Source: Mucilaginibacter defluvii
GTDB taxonomy: Bacteria > Bacteroidota > Bacteroidia > Sphingobacteriales > Sphingobacteriaceae
Assembly (NCBI RefSeq): GCF_039543225.1
Contig: NZ_BAABJI010000001.1
Coordinates: forward strand, 1,329,193-1,393,192
Length of the DNA stretch: 64,000 bases
Direction of reading: 5' to 3'
Below, one piece after another: positions 17,456-26,848 of this stretch. The notes beneath the pieces are model-generated. The model saw nothing but the letters and a program-made list of their open reading frames with translations, was not told the origin of the DNA and searched no databases. The translations under genes and the position numbers were made by a program. Each line of letters begins with the position of its first letter. Position 1 is the stretch's first letter.

Positions 17456-17532
17456 TTTCCTGTGTTGCCGCTAACGTCCGTCTGACGTTCCGTGCGGCTT
17501 AATCTATTTTCTCATTATTTTCTTGTATTGGT

Positions 17533-17718
17533 ATGGCAAAGACCAGGTCAAAGCCTGTTGCGCGTACCACTGCCACGAAGAAGAAGAAACGAAGCCCGAA
17601 GCGTCCGCTATGGATGCAGGTGATCCGGATCATTGGTCTGGTGATCATCACGCTCGTTCTTCTGATCGCCATGATCGGCATCGTGGAGCGGTACAGTCAT
17701 ATCTTATCCAAGCATTAG
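17533..17718 (+). CDS. 61-aa basic single-pass membrane protein upstream of czcA
   Basis: The N-terminal half is Lys/Arg/Thr-rich (TRSKPVARTTATKKKKRSPK), followed by one membrane helix (VIRIIGLVIITLVLLIAMIG) and a short tail. The basic N-terminus would be cytoplasmic. It ends 8 bases before the CzcA start, and its position suggests an accessory of the efflux pump, but no family is recognised. The overlapping frame (start 17523) is less protein-like. Confidence 0.6.
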   Translation: MAKTRSKPVARTTATKKKKRSPKRPLWMQVIRIIGLVIITLVLLIAMIGIVERYSHILSKH

Positions 17719-17726
17719 GATAAATT

Positions 17727-20700
17727 ATGCTTAATAAGATCATTCATTTTTCGATCAATAATAAACTGATCATCGGGATCTTTACCCTCGGCCTGATCGC
17801 CTGGGGGATCTATTCCCTGAAACAACTGCCGATCGACGCGGTACCTGATATTACGAACAATCAGGTACAGGTCATCACGCAGAGTCCGGCGCTGGCCACC
17901 CAGGAGGTGGAGCGTCTCATTTCCTTCCCGGTCGAACAGACCATGGCCACGATCCCGGAGATCGAGGAAGTACGTTCCATCTCCCGCTTCGGCCTATCTG
18001 TGGTGACCATTGTTTTTCATGATGACGTGGACATCTACTGGGCACGTCAGCAGGTCAACGAGAAGCTGGCCGAGGCGAAGAACAATATCCCGGCCGGGTT
18101 GGGTAACCCTGAAATATCCCCAATATCGACCGGCCTTGGCGAGATCTACCAGTATGTAGTGCACGCCAGGCCCGGTTTTGAAAAAAAATATGATGCCCGT
18201 GAACTGCGGAGCATCCAGGACTGGATCGTCCGCCGCCAATTACTCGGCACACCGGGCATTGCGGAGGTCAACAGCTTCGGCGGCCTCCTGAAGCAATACG
18301 AGATCGCGATCGACCCGGATAAGCTGCGCAGTTATGACCTGGGTATCTCGGATGTCTTTACGGCATTGGAAAAAAATAACCAGAACACCGGCGGCGCTTA
18401 TATCGATAAAAAGCCGAATGCTTATTTCATCAGAAGTGAAGGTTTGGTGGGCGACACCGAAGATATCGGCAAGATCGTGGTGAAGAACAACGCGAACGGC
18501 CTGCCGGTACTGATCCGCGATGTGTCCACCGTACAGATCGGCAGCGCGATCCGTTACGGCGCGCTGACCCGCTCGGTCAAAGGCAGTACTGGGGAAGCAG
18601 TCGGCGGTATCGTGATGATGCTCAAAGGGGCCAACGCCAACAAAGTGGTCGGCGAGGTCAAAAGCCGGATCGAACGTATCAATAAGACCTTGCCCAATGG
18701 GGTGGTCATTGAACCCTTTCTGGACCGGAGTTCCCTCGTGAAACGGGCGATCGGTACGGTAGAAAAGAACCTGACCGAGGGCGCGCTGATCGTGATCTTC
18801 GTGCTGGTGATCTTCCTGGGTAACTTGCGGGCAGGCCTGGTGGTCGCTTCGGTGATCCCGCTGGCAATGCTATTCGCTATCTGTCTCATGAACCTGTTCG
18901 GCGTGTCGGGTAACCTGATGAGTTTGGGTGCCATCGACTTTGGCCTGATCGTGGACGGCGCGGTGATCATCGTGGAAGCGACCATGCACCATTTATCCAT
19001 GCGCAAGTCGACCAAACGGATGACCCAGCAGGAAATGAACGACGAGGTTTACGAGTCGGCCAGTCGCATCCGTTCGGCCGCGGCTTTCGGGGAGATCATC
19101 ATTCTGATCGTTTACCTGCCGATATTAGCTTTAGTAGGTATCGAAGGCAAGATGTTCGGTCCGATGGCGCAGACGGTAGCGTTCGCCATCCTGGGTGCCT
19201 TCATCCTTTCCCTCACTTACGTACCGATGGTATCGGCCTTGTTCCTGAGCAAGGAGCCGCACCATAAAAAGAATTTCTCGGACCGGATGATGGAATACGT
19301 GCACCGCGCCTATTCACCGCTGATCAAGGGAGCACTCCGGATCAGGGCAATGGTTGTTATTGTAGCCGTAGTATTACTGGCCGTGGCGATCTTCATCTTT
19401 ACGCGTCTGGGCGGTGAATTTATACCGCAATTGGAAGAAGGTGACTTTGCCGTGGAAACACGTTTGTTGACCGGCAGTTCGCTTTCGCAGACCATCGATA
19501 AAGTGAACCAAGCCTCCGCGATACTGGTGAAAAAATTCCCGGAGGTCAAGGAAGTGATCGGTAAGATCGGCGCGGCGGAGATCCCGACGGATCCGATGCC
19601 GATGGAGGCCTGTGACCTGACAGTGATCCTGAAAGATAAAGATGAGTGGACGTCCGCAGAGAACCGGGAAGAACTGGCCAATAAAATGGCAGCCGAACTG
19701 GAAAAGATCCCGGGCGTGACCTTTGGTTTCTCGCAACCGATCCAGCTCCGTTCCAACGAACTGATCTCCGGTGTTCGCCAGGACATCGGGATCAAGATCT
19801 TCGGTGAGGACCTGCAAACGCTGACGACACTATCTCAAAAAGTAGGTAAGATCGCGGGTTCTGTTCAGGGTGCTGCGGATATCTACCTGGAACAGGCGAC
19901 CGGCCTGCCGCAGGTGGTGGTGAAGATCAACCGCGACCGCACGGCCCAGTACGGCTTGAGCGTGGAAAGCGTGAACCAGGCGATCAACACGGCATTTGCC
20001 GGTCAATCCGCCGGTCTGGTCTATGAAGGTGAACGCCGCTATGATATGGTGGTCCGCCTGTCCGACCAGAACCGTCAGAGCATCGATAATATCAAGGATA
20101 TTTTTGTGACCACACCGGACGGTCGCCAGGTACCGCTGGAGCAGGTCGCCGACATCAGTTTGCAGGTCGGCCCTAACCAGATCCAACGGGAGGATACCAA
20201 GCGCAGGATCATCGTGGGATTGAATGTCCGTGGACGCGACATCGAGAGTGTGGTGAACGAGATCCAGGCCAAGATCGGCCAGCAGATCAAAATGCCGACC
20301 GGTTACTATATCACCTACGGTGGCCAGTTCGAGAATCTGAAGGCGGCCTCGGCGCGTTTATCGATCGCCGTACCGGTGGCTTTACTGCTAATCCTGGTCC
20401 TGCTGTATTTCACGTTCGGTTCTTTCAAACAATCTATCCTGATCTTTACGGCTATCCCGATGGCCGCCATTGGCGGTGTGTTCGCGTTGCTGCTTCGCGG
20501 CATGCCGTTCAGTATCTCGGCAGGCGTAGGCTTTATAGCGCTTTTCGGGGTGGCTGTTTTGAACGGGATCGTATTGATCACCGAATTCAACCGGCTGAAA
20601 AAGAGCGGGCTGACCGACCTGGGCAAGATCGTGCTGGAAGGTACGCAGGAACGTCTGCGCCCGGTGCTGATGACGGCAACGGTCGCCTCGCTGGGCTTTT

Positions 20701-22115
20701 TCCCAATGGCTATATCGACCGCCGCCGGTGCAGAGGTACAAAAACCATTAGCAACCGTTGTGATCGGCGGCCTGATCACATCGACCATTTTAACTTTGAT
20801 CGTGTTACCCGTGTTATATACCTATTTTGAGAATTTCCGCTCCGGCCGTAAGCGCGGCAAAGCGGGTATTGCTGTTGCGTCTATCGTGGCCCTGCTGGCA
20901 TTCGTTCCGGGTAAGGCTGGCGCGCAGACCATCCCGGTTACCGGGCAGCCGCTCACGATGGAACAAGCATTGTCAGCCGCGCAGACCAATAACTTCGGGG
21001 TGCGTTCGGCTGCTTTACAGGTCAAACAGCAAACAGCGCTCAAAGGCAGCGCTTTCGACCTGGGCAAGACCAATGTGAACCTGCAGTACGGACAGTTCAA
21101 CAGCATCAACCGGGACAATAACATCTCGGTACAGCAGAGCATCCCTTTCCCCGGTCTGATCAGCAGTCAGCGCCGGGTGTTCGAGGCGCAGGAACAGACC
21201 GCCAAACTCGGGCTGAACGTTACCCGGTCGCAGCTACGTTTCGAGGTCCGCCAGGCTTACCGGCAATTGGCTTATTTCACCGCGTTAAAAGATCTTTACC
21301 TGCGTCAGGATTCTATTTATGAAGCCTTTTTAAAAGCGGCATCGGTCCGTTTCGAGGCCGGCGAGACCAACCTGTTAGAGAAGAAAACAGCGGAGACGCA
21401 GCGCAATGAGGTCCGTAACCAAAAGCTTCGGAACGATGGCGACATCGCCGCCGCCAATGCGGAACTGCAACGCTTGCTGAATACGAAAGACTCCCTGATG
21501 ATCACGGCCAGTGTGTTCAAAAAAGCGACCGCCGAGTTTCGCCACCTGGACAGTGCGATCAACGCGAACCCGCAACTGGCTTATCAGCGCCAGCAGGTCG
21601 AACTCTCGGACAAGAACATTGCCCTGGAGAAAGCAAAGGCTGGTCCGGACTTTACGGTCGGCTACTTTAACCAGTCGCTGATCGGCATCCAGAATGTGAA
21701 CGGGATGGAACGCAACTTTACCGGTGCCAACCGTTTCCAGGGTGTTCAGGCCGGGATCTCGATCCCCTTGTTCTTTAAGCCTTTCGCTTCCAGGATCAAG
21801 GCCGCCCGGATCCAGAAAGAGGTGAACCAGGCGCAGTTGGACCTTTATGCGGTCAATCTTTCGAGCCAGTACGAGCAAGCCTACCACCAGTTGCTGAAGA
21901 ACGAACGTTCGCTCAGCTATTATGAAACGAGCGCGCTGCCGAATGCGAACCTGATCCTGAACCAGGCACAGATCGCTTTCCGCAACGGGGAGATCAGCTA
22001 TGTGGAGTTCATCCAGGCGTTGAAAACCTTTTCGGACATCCGCTTCGCCTACTTATCGGCGCTTAATCAATACAATCAATCTGTTTACGACTTACAATAC
22101 CTGACCGGTTTATGA
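17727..22115 (+). CDS. czcA: CzcA/CusA-type heavy-metal RND pump fused to a TolC-like outer membrane channel
   Basis: 1462 aa. Residues 1 to about 1040 are an HME-type RND transporter: N-terminal helix INNKLIIGIFTLGLIAWGIY, porter domain start QVQVITQSPALATQEVE, TM4 proton-relay region LGAIDFGLIVDGAVIIVEA with two acidic residues, and the closing TM block (AISTAAGAEVQKPLATVVIG). From about 1070 a complete outer membrane efflux protein follows (PLTMEQALSAAQTNNFGV to YDLQYLTGL). At the junction, RKRGKAGIAVASIVALL through GKAGAQ looks like a full Sec signal peptide with an AGA/Q cleavage site near residue 1067, so the two parts may be separated after export. RND-OMF fusions of about 1450 aa are known in Bacteroidota. 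Exports divalent metal such as Zn, Co or Cd; the exact ion is not evident. Confidence 0.95.
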   Translation: MLNKIIHFSINNKLIIGIFTLGLIAWGIYSLKQLPIDAVPDITNNQVQVITQSPALATQEVERLISFPVEQTMATIPEIEEVRSISRFGLSVVTIVFHDDVDIYWARQQVNEKLAEAKNNIPAGLGNPEISPISTGLGEIYQYVVHARPGFEKKYDARELRSIQDWIVRRQLLGTPGIAEVNSFGGLLKQYEIAIDPDKLRSYDLGISDVFTALEKNNQNTGGAYIDKKPNAYFIRSEGLVGDTEDIGKIVVKNNANGLPVLIRDVSTVQIGSAIRYGALTRSVKGSTGEAVGGIVMMLKGANANKVVGEVKSRIERINKTLPNGVVIEPFLDRSSLVKRAIGTVEKNLTEGALIVIFVLVIFLGNLRAGLVVASVIPLAMLFAICLMNLFGVSGNLMSLGAIDFGLIVDGAVIIVEATMHHLSMRKSTKRMTQQEMNDEVYESASRIRSAAAFGEIIILIVYLPILALVGIEGKMFGPMAQTVAFAILGAFILSLTYVPMVSALFLSKEPHHKKNFSDRMMEYVHRAYSPLIKGALRIRAMVVIVAVVLLAVAIFIFTRLGGEFIPQLEEGDFAVETRLLTGSSLSQTIDKVNQASAILVKKFPEVKEVIGKIGAAEIPTDPMPMEACDLTVILKDKDEWTSAENREELANKMAAELEKIPGVTFGFSQPIQLRSNELISGVRQDIGIKIFGEDLQTLTTLSQKVGKIAGSVQGAADIYLEQATGLPQVVVKINRDRTAQYGLSVESVNQAINTAFAGQSAGLVYEGERRYDMVVRLSDQNRQSIDNIKDIFVTTPDGRQVPLEQVADISLQVGPNQIQREDTKRRIIVGLNVRGRDIESVVNEIQAKIGQQIKMPTGYYITYGGQFENLKAASARLSIAVPVALLLILVLLYFTFGSFKQSILIFTAIPMAAIGGVFALLLRGMPFSISAGVGFIALFGVAVLNGIVLITEFNRLKKSGLTDLGKIVLEGTQERLRPVLMTATVASLGFFPMAISTAAGAEVQKPLATVVIGGLITSTILTLIVLPVLYTYFENFRSGRKRGKAGIAVASIVALLAFVPGKAGAQTIPVTGQPLTMEQALSAAQTNNFGVRSAALQVKQQTALKGSAFDLGKTNVNLQYGQFNSINRDNNISVQQSIPFPGLISSQRRVFEAQEQTAKLGLNVTRSQLRFEVRQAYRQLAYFTALKDLYLRQDSIYEAFLKAASVRFEAGETNLLEKKTAETQRNEVRNQKLRNDGDIAAANAELQRLLNTKDSLMITASVFKKATAEFRHLDSAINANPQLAYQRQQVELSDKNIALEKAKAGPDFTVGYFNQSLIGIQNVNGMERNFTGANRFQGVQAGISIPLFFKPFASRIKAARIQKEVNQAQLDLYAVNLSSQYEQAYHQLLKNERSLSYYETSALPNANLILNQAQIAFRNGEISYVEFIQALKTFSDIRFAYLSALNQYNQSVYDLQYLTGL

Positions 22116-23338
22116 TCATTATGAAAAAGAGTTTTTTAAAGATACCGAGTTTCTTCACCGTCCTGGCCCTTGTGGCTGCCCTTAGCAGCTGTGGCGGCGG
22201 AAAAAAAGAGGAAGCGACGGAAAGTGATACCACCAAAAAAGAAGAGCCTGAAAATGTAGCTGAGCTGAGCGAAGCCCAGTACAGGACGATCGGCGTAGTG
22301 CTGGATACACCGGGCAATAAAGCCCTGAGTGGCGTGCTCAAGGTGAGCGGTTTCATCGATGTACCGCCCCAGGACCTGGTGAGCATCAGTACCCAAATGG
22401 GCGGCATCGTCAAGTCCATCCCGGTCCTGCAGGGTTCGAAGGTCAGCAAGGGGCAAGTGATCGCGGTCCTGGAGAACCAGGACTATGTACAATTGCAGCA
22501 GGATTACCTGGACAGCAAAAGCCAGCATGACCTGAATATCACGGAATATAAAAGGCAGCAGACGCTCTCCCAACAGAATGTGACCTCTACGAAGGTGCTG
22601 CAGCAGGCCAAGGCGAATTTCGAGAGTGCGACCGCGCGTGAGGCCGCTTTACGCCAGCGTTTGAGATTGATCAATATCGATCCGGACCGGCTGACCGCTG
22701 CGGGTATCCGCAGCACGGTCAATATCTACGCACCGATCACGGGGTATGTGACCAAAGTGAACACCAATATCGGGAAGTTCGTCAACCCGAACGACATCAT
22801 GCTGGAGATCGTCAACAGTAACAACCTGCACGTGGAGCTGAACGTCTTTGAAAAGGATGCAGAAAAGGTGAGGCAAGGCCAGCGTGTGCGTTTCACGCTG
22901 ACCAATGATACGACGGAGCGCATGGCAACCGTGTCTTTGGTCGGCCGGGAGATCAATCCGGATAAAACGATACGTATCCACAGTATTGCCAAAGGCAGTT
23001 TCGATTTCCTGCCGGGTACTTATGTAAAGGCGTTCATCGAGACCGGAAAAGACGAGACGCAGGCGCTGCCGGAAAGTGCGGTGGTCAACTTTGAGGGCAA
23101 GAAATACGTATTCGTGAGTGCCGGTTCGGCAACCGAGCAGCGTAAGGAGAACCCGGCGGATGAAGCTACCGCGACCAAGGTATTTCGTTTCAAAATGGTG
23201 GAGATCTCCACCGGGGTGAGCGAAGGCGGTTTTACGGGGGTCCAGTTACCGGCTGAGATCGGAAAGGACGCCAGGATCGTGACCAAAGGAGCTTACGACC
23301 TGTTAAGCAAGCTGAAGAACAGCGAAGAAGAAGAATAA
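22112..23338 (+). CDS. czcB: CzcB-like RND periplasmic adaptor lipoprotein
   Basis: 408 aa reading from the ATG that overlaps the CzcA stop (ATGA); the in-frame ATG at 22121 (MKKSFLKIPSFF) is equally plausible. Lipoprotein signal with lipobox ALSSC, then a Glu/Lys-rich linker. The adaptor architecture follows: barrel-sandwich half (VSISTQMGGIVKSIPVLQGS, KGQVIAVLENQDYVQLQQDY), helical hairpin about 125-185, second lipoyl half (INIYAPITGYVTKVN-like) and beta-barrel (LHVELNVFEKDAEKV). Links CzcA to its channel domain. Overlap with CzcA gives tight coupling. Confidence 0.93.
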   Translation: MIIMKKSFLKIPSFFTVLALVAALSSCGGGKKEEATESDTTKKEEPENVAELSEAQYRTIGVVLDTPGNKALSGVLKVSGFIDVPPQDLVSISTQMGGIVKSIPVLQGSKVSKGQVIAVLENQDYVQLQQDYLDSKSQHDLNITEYKRQQTLSQQNVTSTKVLQQAKANFESATAREAALRQRLRLINIDPDRLTAAGIRSTVNIYAPITGYVTKVNTNIGKFVNPNDIMLEIVNSNNLHVELNVFEKDAEKVRQGQRVRFTLTNDTTERMATVSLVGREINPDKTIRIHSIAKGSFDFLPGTYVKAFIETGKDETQALPESAVVNFEGKKYVFVSAGSATEQRKENPADEATATKVFRFKMVEISTGVSEGGFTGVQLPAEIGKDARIVTKGAYDLLSKLKNSEEEE

Positions 23339-23348
23339 ACCACTCGAT

Positions 23349-25439
23349 ATGAAAAAGCAAGAAAAGAAGCCGGCCACGCCGGAAAACCAACAGGATCACG
23401 CGCAGGACAGGAAGGCTGCGGCGCAATCTGTGACCAAAGCGAAGAAAGCGCAAACGGACAAGAAGGGGCACGTGCACAGTGATGATGAAGAAGATGGCGC
23501 TCATGAGCACGGCGGCATTTTCGGTAAGAACACGGAGATGATCTTTGCGATCCTTTGTGGCGTTTTCCTGGCGTCCGGCTGGGGGCTTTCCTTTATCAGC
23601 AACATCTCACCGACGGTCAGCCTGGTCCTCTATATCATTGCCTGCTTCTTTGGCGGGTACTTTACCACTAAAGAAGCTGTAGAAAAGATCGCCAAGGGCG
23701 GCTTCGAGATCGACTTCCTGATGCTGGTCGCAGCGATCGGTGCAGGTATACTGGGGAAATGGCTGGAAGGCGCTTTATTGCTTTTTCTGTTCAGCCTGGG
23801 CCATGCACTGGAAAATTATGCTATGGCCAAAGCACGCAAATCCATCGAGGCCTTAACCAGCCTGGCCCCACCCACGGCCCTGGTCATCCGGGATGGTCAG
23901 CAGGTCGAAGTAAGGATCGAGGAACTCCAGTTAGGCGAAGTGATCGTCATCAAACCGAACAGCAAGATCCCGGCAGACGGCGTGGTCGTTAAAGGCGAGG
24001 GCAGCGTGAACCAGGCACCGATCACGGGGGAAAGTGTGCCGGTCGATAAAAGACCTGTGCCCGATCCGGACAAAGATTACAGTGAGGATAGTAAGATCAA
24101 AGCGGAACACCGCGTATTCGCCGGGACGATCAATGGCGGCTCCGCGATGGAGGTCAAGGTGATCCGGGAAGCTAAAGATTCGACGATCAGCCGTTTGGTC
24201 AAGATGGTGAATGAAGCGGAGAAACAAAAATCACCGACGCAAATGTTCACCGACAGGTTTCAGCGTTATTTCGTGCCTGCGGTGCTGATCCTGGTCGTTC
24301 TGCTGTGTTTCGCGTTCCTGGTGATCGATGAGCCGTTCAGTAAAAGTTTCTACCGTGCGATGTCGGTACTGGTCGCCGCCAGCCCTTGTGCACTGGCCAT
24401 CGGTACGCCGAGTGCCGTATTAAGTGGTGTTGCCCGGGCGGCAAAAGGCGGTGTGCTGATCAAAGGCGGGCGTCCGCTGGAAGACCTGGGCGAACTGAAT
24501 GCGATCGCGTTCGATAAGACGGGTACGCTGACCGAAGGCAAGCCGAAATTGACCAAGGTCGTCCCACTGAACAATACAACAGAGGAAGATCTGCTGGAAG
24601 TGGTGATCGCGGTTGAAAAGCTGAGCGACCACCCGCTGGCCGAAGCCATTGTCAAAGGCGGCATGGAGAAACTCAAAAAAGGCCATCAGATCCCTGAGGC
24701 CAAAAATGTCAAAGGCATTGTCGGCCGGGGCGTACAGGCAGAGATCGGCAGTAAAAAGGTTCAGATCGGTAATAAAGCCTTGTTCGGTGATAGCCTGCCG
24801 GAACAATTTGAAAAGCAGGTCAGCGAACTGGAAGAGACCGGCAATACTTCGATGATCGTCAAGCATGGCGATGACTATATCGGCATTATCGCCCTGATGG
24901 ATACGCCACGGAAAGAAGCGAAAAAGGTCATCCAGGAACTGAGTGCATTGGGCATCCGCAAAATGGTGATGCTGACCGGTGATAATCAACAGGTGGCGGA
25001 GGCTGTGGCCAAAGAGGTCGGTGTGACCGAAGCCTGGGGTAACCTGATGCCGGAAGATAAAGTTGCAGCCGTGCAAAAGCTTGACCGTTCTGAAAAGAAG
25101 GTCGCCATGGTCGGCGATGGTGTGAACGACGCGCCGGCAATGGCCAAAAGCACGGTAGGTATCGCGATGGGCGCTGCCGGGTCGGATGTGGCCTTGGAAA
25201 CGGCTGACATCGCCCTCATGGGCGATAAACTGGAAACCCTGCCGTTCGCGATCGGCTTGAGCCGGATGTCACGGGGCATCATCAAACAGAACCTGTGGAT
25301 CAGCCTGGGCATTGTCGGTATGCTGATCCCGCTGACCATCCTGGGGATCGCTTCGATCGGTCCGGCCGTGATCGTGCATGAAGGTTCTACATTGCTGGTC
25401 GTTTTTAATGCATTAAGGCTTTTGGCTTATAAAAAATAA
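23349..25439 (+). CDS. P1B-4-type (CoaT/CtpD-like) metal-transporting P-type ATPase
   Basis: 696 aa. All P-type motifs are present: TGES in the actuator domain (PITGESVPV), AFDKTGTLTEG phosphorylation site, DHPLAEAI, and VGDGVNDAPAMA. The membrane metal-site motif is SPC (AASPCALAIGTP), not CPC, and the last helix has HEGST (VIVHEGSTLLVVFNA). SPC plus HEG[GST]T is the signature of the P1B-4 subgroup, which exports Co2+, Fe2+, Ni2+ or Zn2+. There is no N-terminal HMA domain; instead a His/Asp-rich stretch (HVHSDDEEDGAHEHGG) precedes the first helix. It follows czcB by 10 bases in the efflux operon. Confidence 0.92.
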   Translation: MKKQEKKPATPENQQDHAQDRKAAAQSVTKAKKAQTDKKGHVHSDDEEDGAHEHGGIFGKNTEMIFAILCGVFLASGWGLSFISNISPTVSLVLYIIACFFGGYFTTKEAVEKIAKGGFEIDFLMLVAAIGAGILGKWLEGALLLFLFSLGHALENYAMAKARKSIEALTSLAPPTALVIRDGQQVEVRIEELQLGEVIVIKPNSKIPADGVVVKGEGSVNQAPITGESVPVDKRPVPDPDKDYSEDSKIKAEHRVFAGTINGGSAMEVKVIREAKDSTISRLVKMVNEAEKQKSPTQMFTDRFQRYFVPAVLILVVLLCFAFLVIDEPFSKSFYRAMSVLVAASPCALAIGTPSAVLSGVARAAKGGVLIKGGRPLEDLGELNAIAFDKTGTLTEGKPKLTKVVPLNNTTEEDLLEVVIAVEKLSDHPLAEAIVKGGMEKLKKGHQIPEAKNVKGIVGRGVQAEIGSKKVQIGNKALFGDSLPEQFEKQVSELEETGNTSMIVKHGDDYIGIIALMDTPRKEAKKVIQELSALGIRKMVMLTGDNQQVAEAVAKEVGVTEAWGNLMPEDKVAAVQKLDRSEKKVAMVGDGVNDAPAMAKSTVGIAMGAAGSDVALETADIALMGDKLETLPFAIGLSRMSRGIIKQNLWISLGIVGMLIPLTILGIASIGPAVIVHEGSTLLVVFNALRLLAYKK

Positions 25440-25446
25440 GGTAACG

Positions 25447-25510
25447 GTGCCCTTGGAAAGGCACTGTTCAATACCCCCTGCCGGGTGCTGCGTAGCTGCG
25501 CAGCCCCGGC
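25447..25510 (+). other. Two hairpins between the P-type ATPase and Nramp-like genes
   Basis: Hairpin 1: GTGCC (25447-25451) with GGCAC (25460-25464). Hairpin 2: GCCGGG-T-GCTGCG (25480-25492) with CGCAGCCCCGGC (25499-25510), 12 pairs with one bulged T and loop TAGCTG. No T-tract follows, so these are more likely mRNA-stability or partial-termination elements in the operon, adjusting expression of the downstream genes. Confidence 0.5.
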
Positions 25511-25525
25511 TAATTTGATGATAAA

Positions 25526-26848
25526 ATGATGTGGCGTAAGGTCAAAAAATTTTTCAGTGCCCTGGGGCCGGGGCTGGTCACAGGTGCGAGTGACGATGAC
25601 CCTTCAGGCATCGCGACCTACTCACAGGCCGGCGCAAAATATGGCCTTGCCACGCTGTGGACGGTCATTATTACCTTTCCGCTGATGGCGGCTATACAGG
25701 AAATGTGCGCGCGCATCGGTCTGGTCACCTCTGTGGGACTGACCACCACGCTGAAAAAGCATTATCCCAGACCGGTCCTTTACCTGATGATCCTGTTCAG
25801 TGTTCCCGCGATCATCCTGAATATCGGGGCGGATATCGCCAGTATGGGGGCGGTCGCCAATCTGTTGTTCCCTTCAGTTGCGCCGATCTGGTTCAGCTTG
25901 GTCTTTACGGCCCTGCTGCTGATCGTGATCATCTTTCTGCCCTATGCCAAATTCGTCAACGTGCTGAAGTATCTCTGCCTGGTGCTGTTGTTGTACATCA
26001 TCGTGCCTTTTTTGACCCGGCCCGATTGGTCTGAGGTTCTGCATCATTTGTTCCTGCCCCGGATCACTGCGGACCGGGAGCAGATCGGCATGCTGGTCGC
26101 GATCCTGGGAACGACCATTTCCCCTTACCTTTTCTTTTGGCAGACCAATATGGTGGCTGAAGATGTCAAGGTCATCCGGAAACAGGTGATGGTCAACAAA
26201 CGCATGATCATCGTGGCAGGGAATGAGGCCGATCCCAGAGCCCGTGAAAAACGGGTCATGGGCCTGCTCCTTCAAAAGATGGGTTTGGATGTCAATCTGG
26301 GCATGCTTTTATCGAATGTGATCATGTTCTTTATCATCCTGACCGCAGGTACGGCTTTGTTCCCTAAAGGTGTCCGTAATATCGAGACCGTTGAACAGGC
26401 GGCCCAGGCCCTGCGGCCCGTGGCCGGTGATCTTTCTTACCTGTTGTTCGCCGCCGGGGTCATCGGCACCGGGGCGCTCGCGATCCCGGTGTTGGGGGGC
26501 TGCTTGTCCTACATCGTATCGGAAGCGTTAGGCTGGAAAGGCGACCTGGATAAAAAGTTCGATCGTGCGAAAGGTTTCTACGGTGTGATCATCGTTGCCT
26601 TGTTGTTGGGCCTGCTGATCAATTATCTCGGTATCAGCCCGGTGCAGGCGCTCTTATATACCGCCTTGTTATATGGGGTGACCTCTCCGGTCATTATCGC
26701 GATCATCCTCCACCTGGCCAATAACAAAAAGATCATGGGAGAACATACCAATTCCCGCTGGTCGAATTTCCTGGGCGGGATCACGCTGATCCTGATGACG
26801 CTTTCTGCGGTGCTGCTCGTTTATTTTCAATTTTTTAACAGATCATGA
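25526..26848 (+). CDS. Nramp-family-like divalent metal transporter with altered metal-site motif
   Basis: 440 aa with about eleven hydrophobic helices. The first helix region GPGLVTGASDDDPSGIATYS replaces the canonical DPGN of Mn/Fe Nramp transporters with DPSG. The helix-6 region (GVIGTGALAIPVLGGCLSYI) contains no typical MPH motif. Helices ICARIGLVTSVGLTTTLKK-like and QTNMVAEDV fit COG1914. Nramp-related proteins with such changed motifs include Mg2+ transporters; that assignment here is inference. Its location in an efflux operon is unusual for an importer and suggests metal balance rather than simple uptake. Overlaps the next gene (ATGA). Confidence 0.8.
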   Translation: MMWRKVKKFFSALGPGLVTGASDDDPSGIATYSQAGAKYGLATLWTVIITFPLMAAIQEMCARIGLVTSVGLTTTLKKHYPRPVLYLMILFSVPAIILNIGADIASMGAVANLLFPSVAPIWFSLVFTALLLIVIIFLPYAKFVNVLKYLCLVLLLYIIVPFLTRPDWSEVLHHLFLPRITADREQIGMLVAILGTTISPYLFFWQTNMVAEDVKVIRKQVMVNKRMIIVAGNEADPRAREKRVMGLLLQKMGLDVNLGMLLSNVIMFFIILTAGTALFPKGVRNIETVEQAAQALRPVAGDLSYLLFAAGVIGTGALAIPVLGGCLSYIVSEALGWKGDLDKKFDRAKGFYGVIIVALLLGLLINYLGISPVQALLYTALLYGVTSPVIIAIILHLANNKKIMGEHTNSRWSNFLGGITLILMTLSAVLLVYFQFFNRS

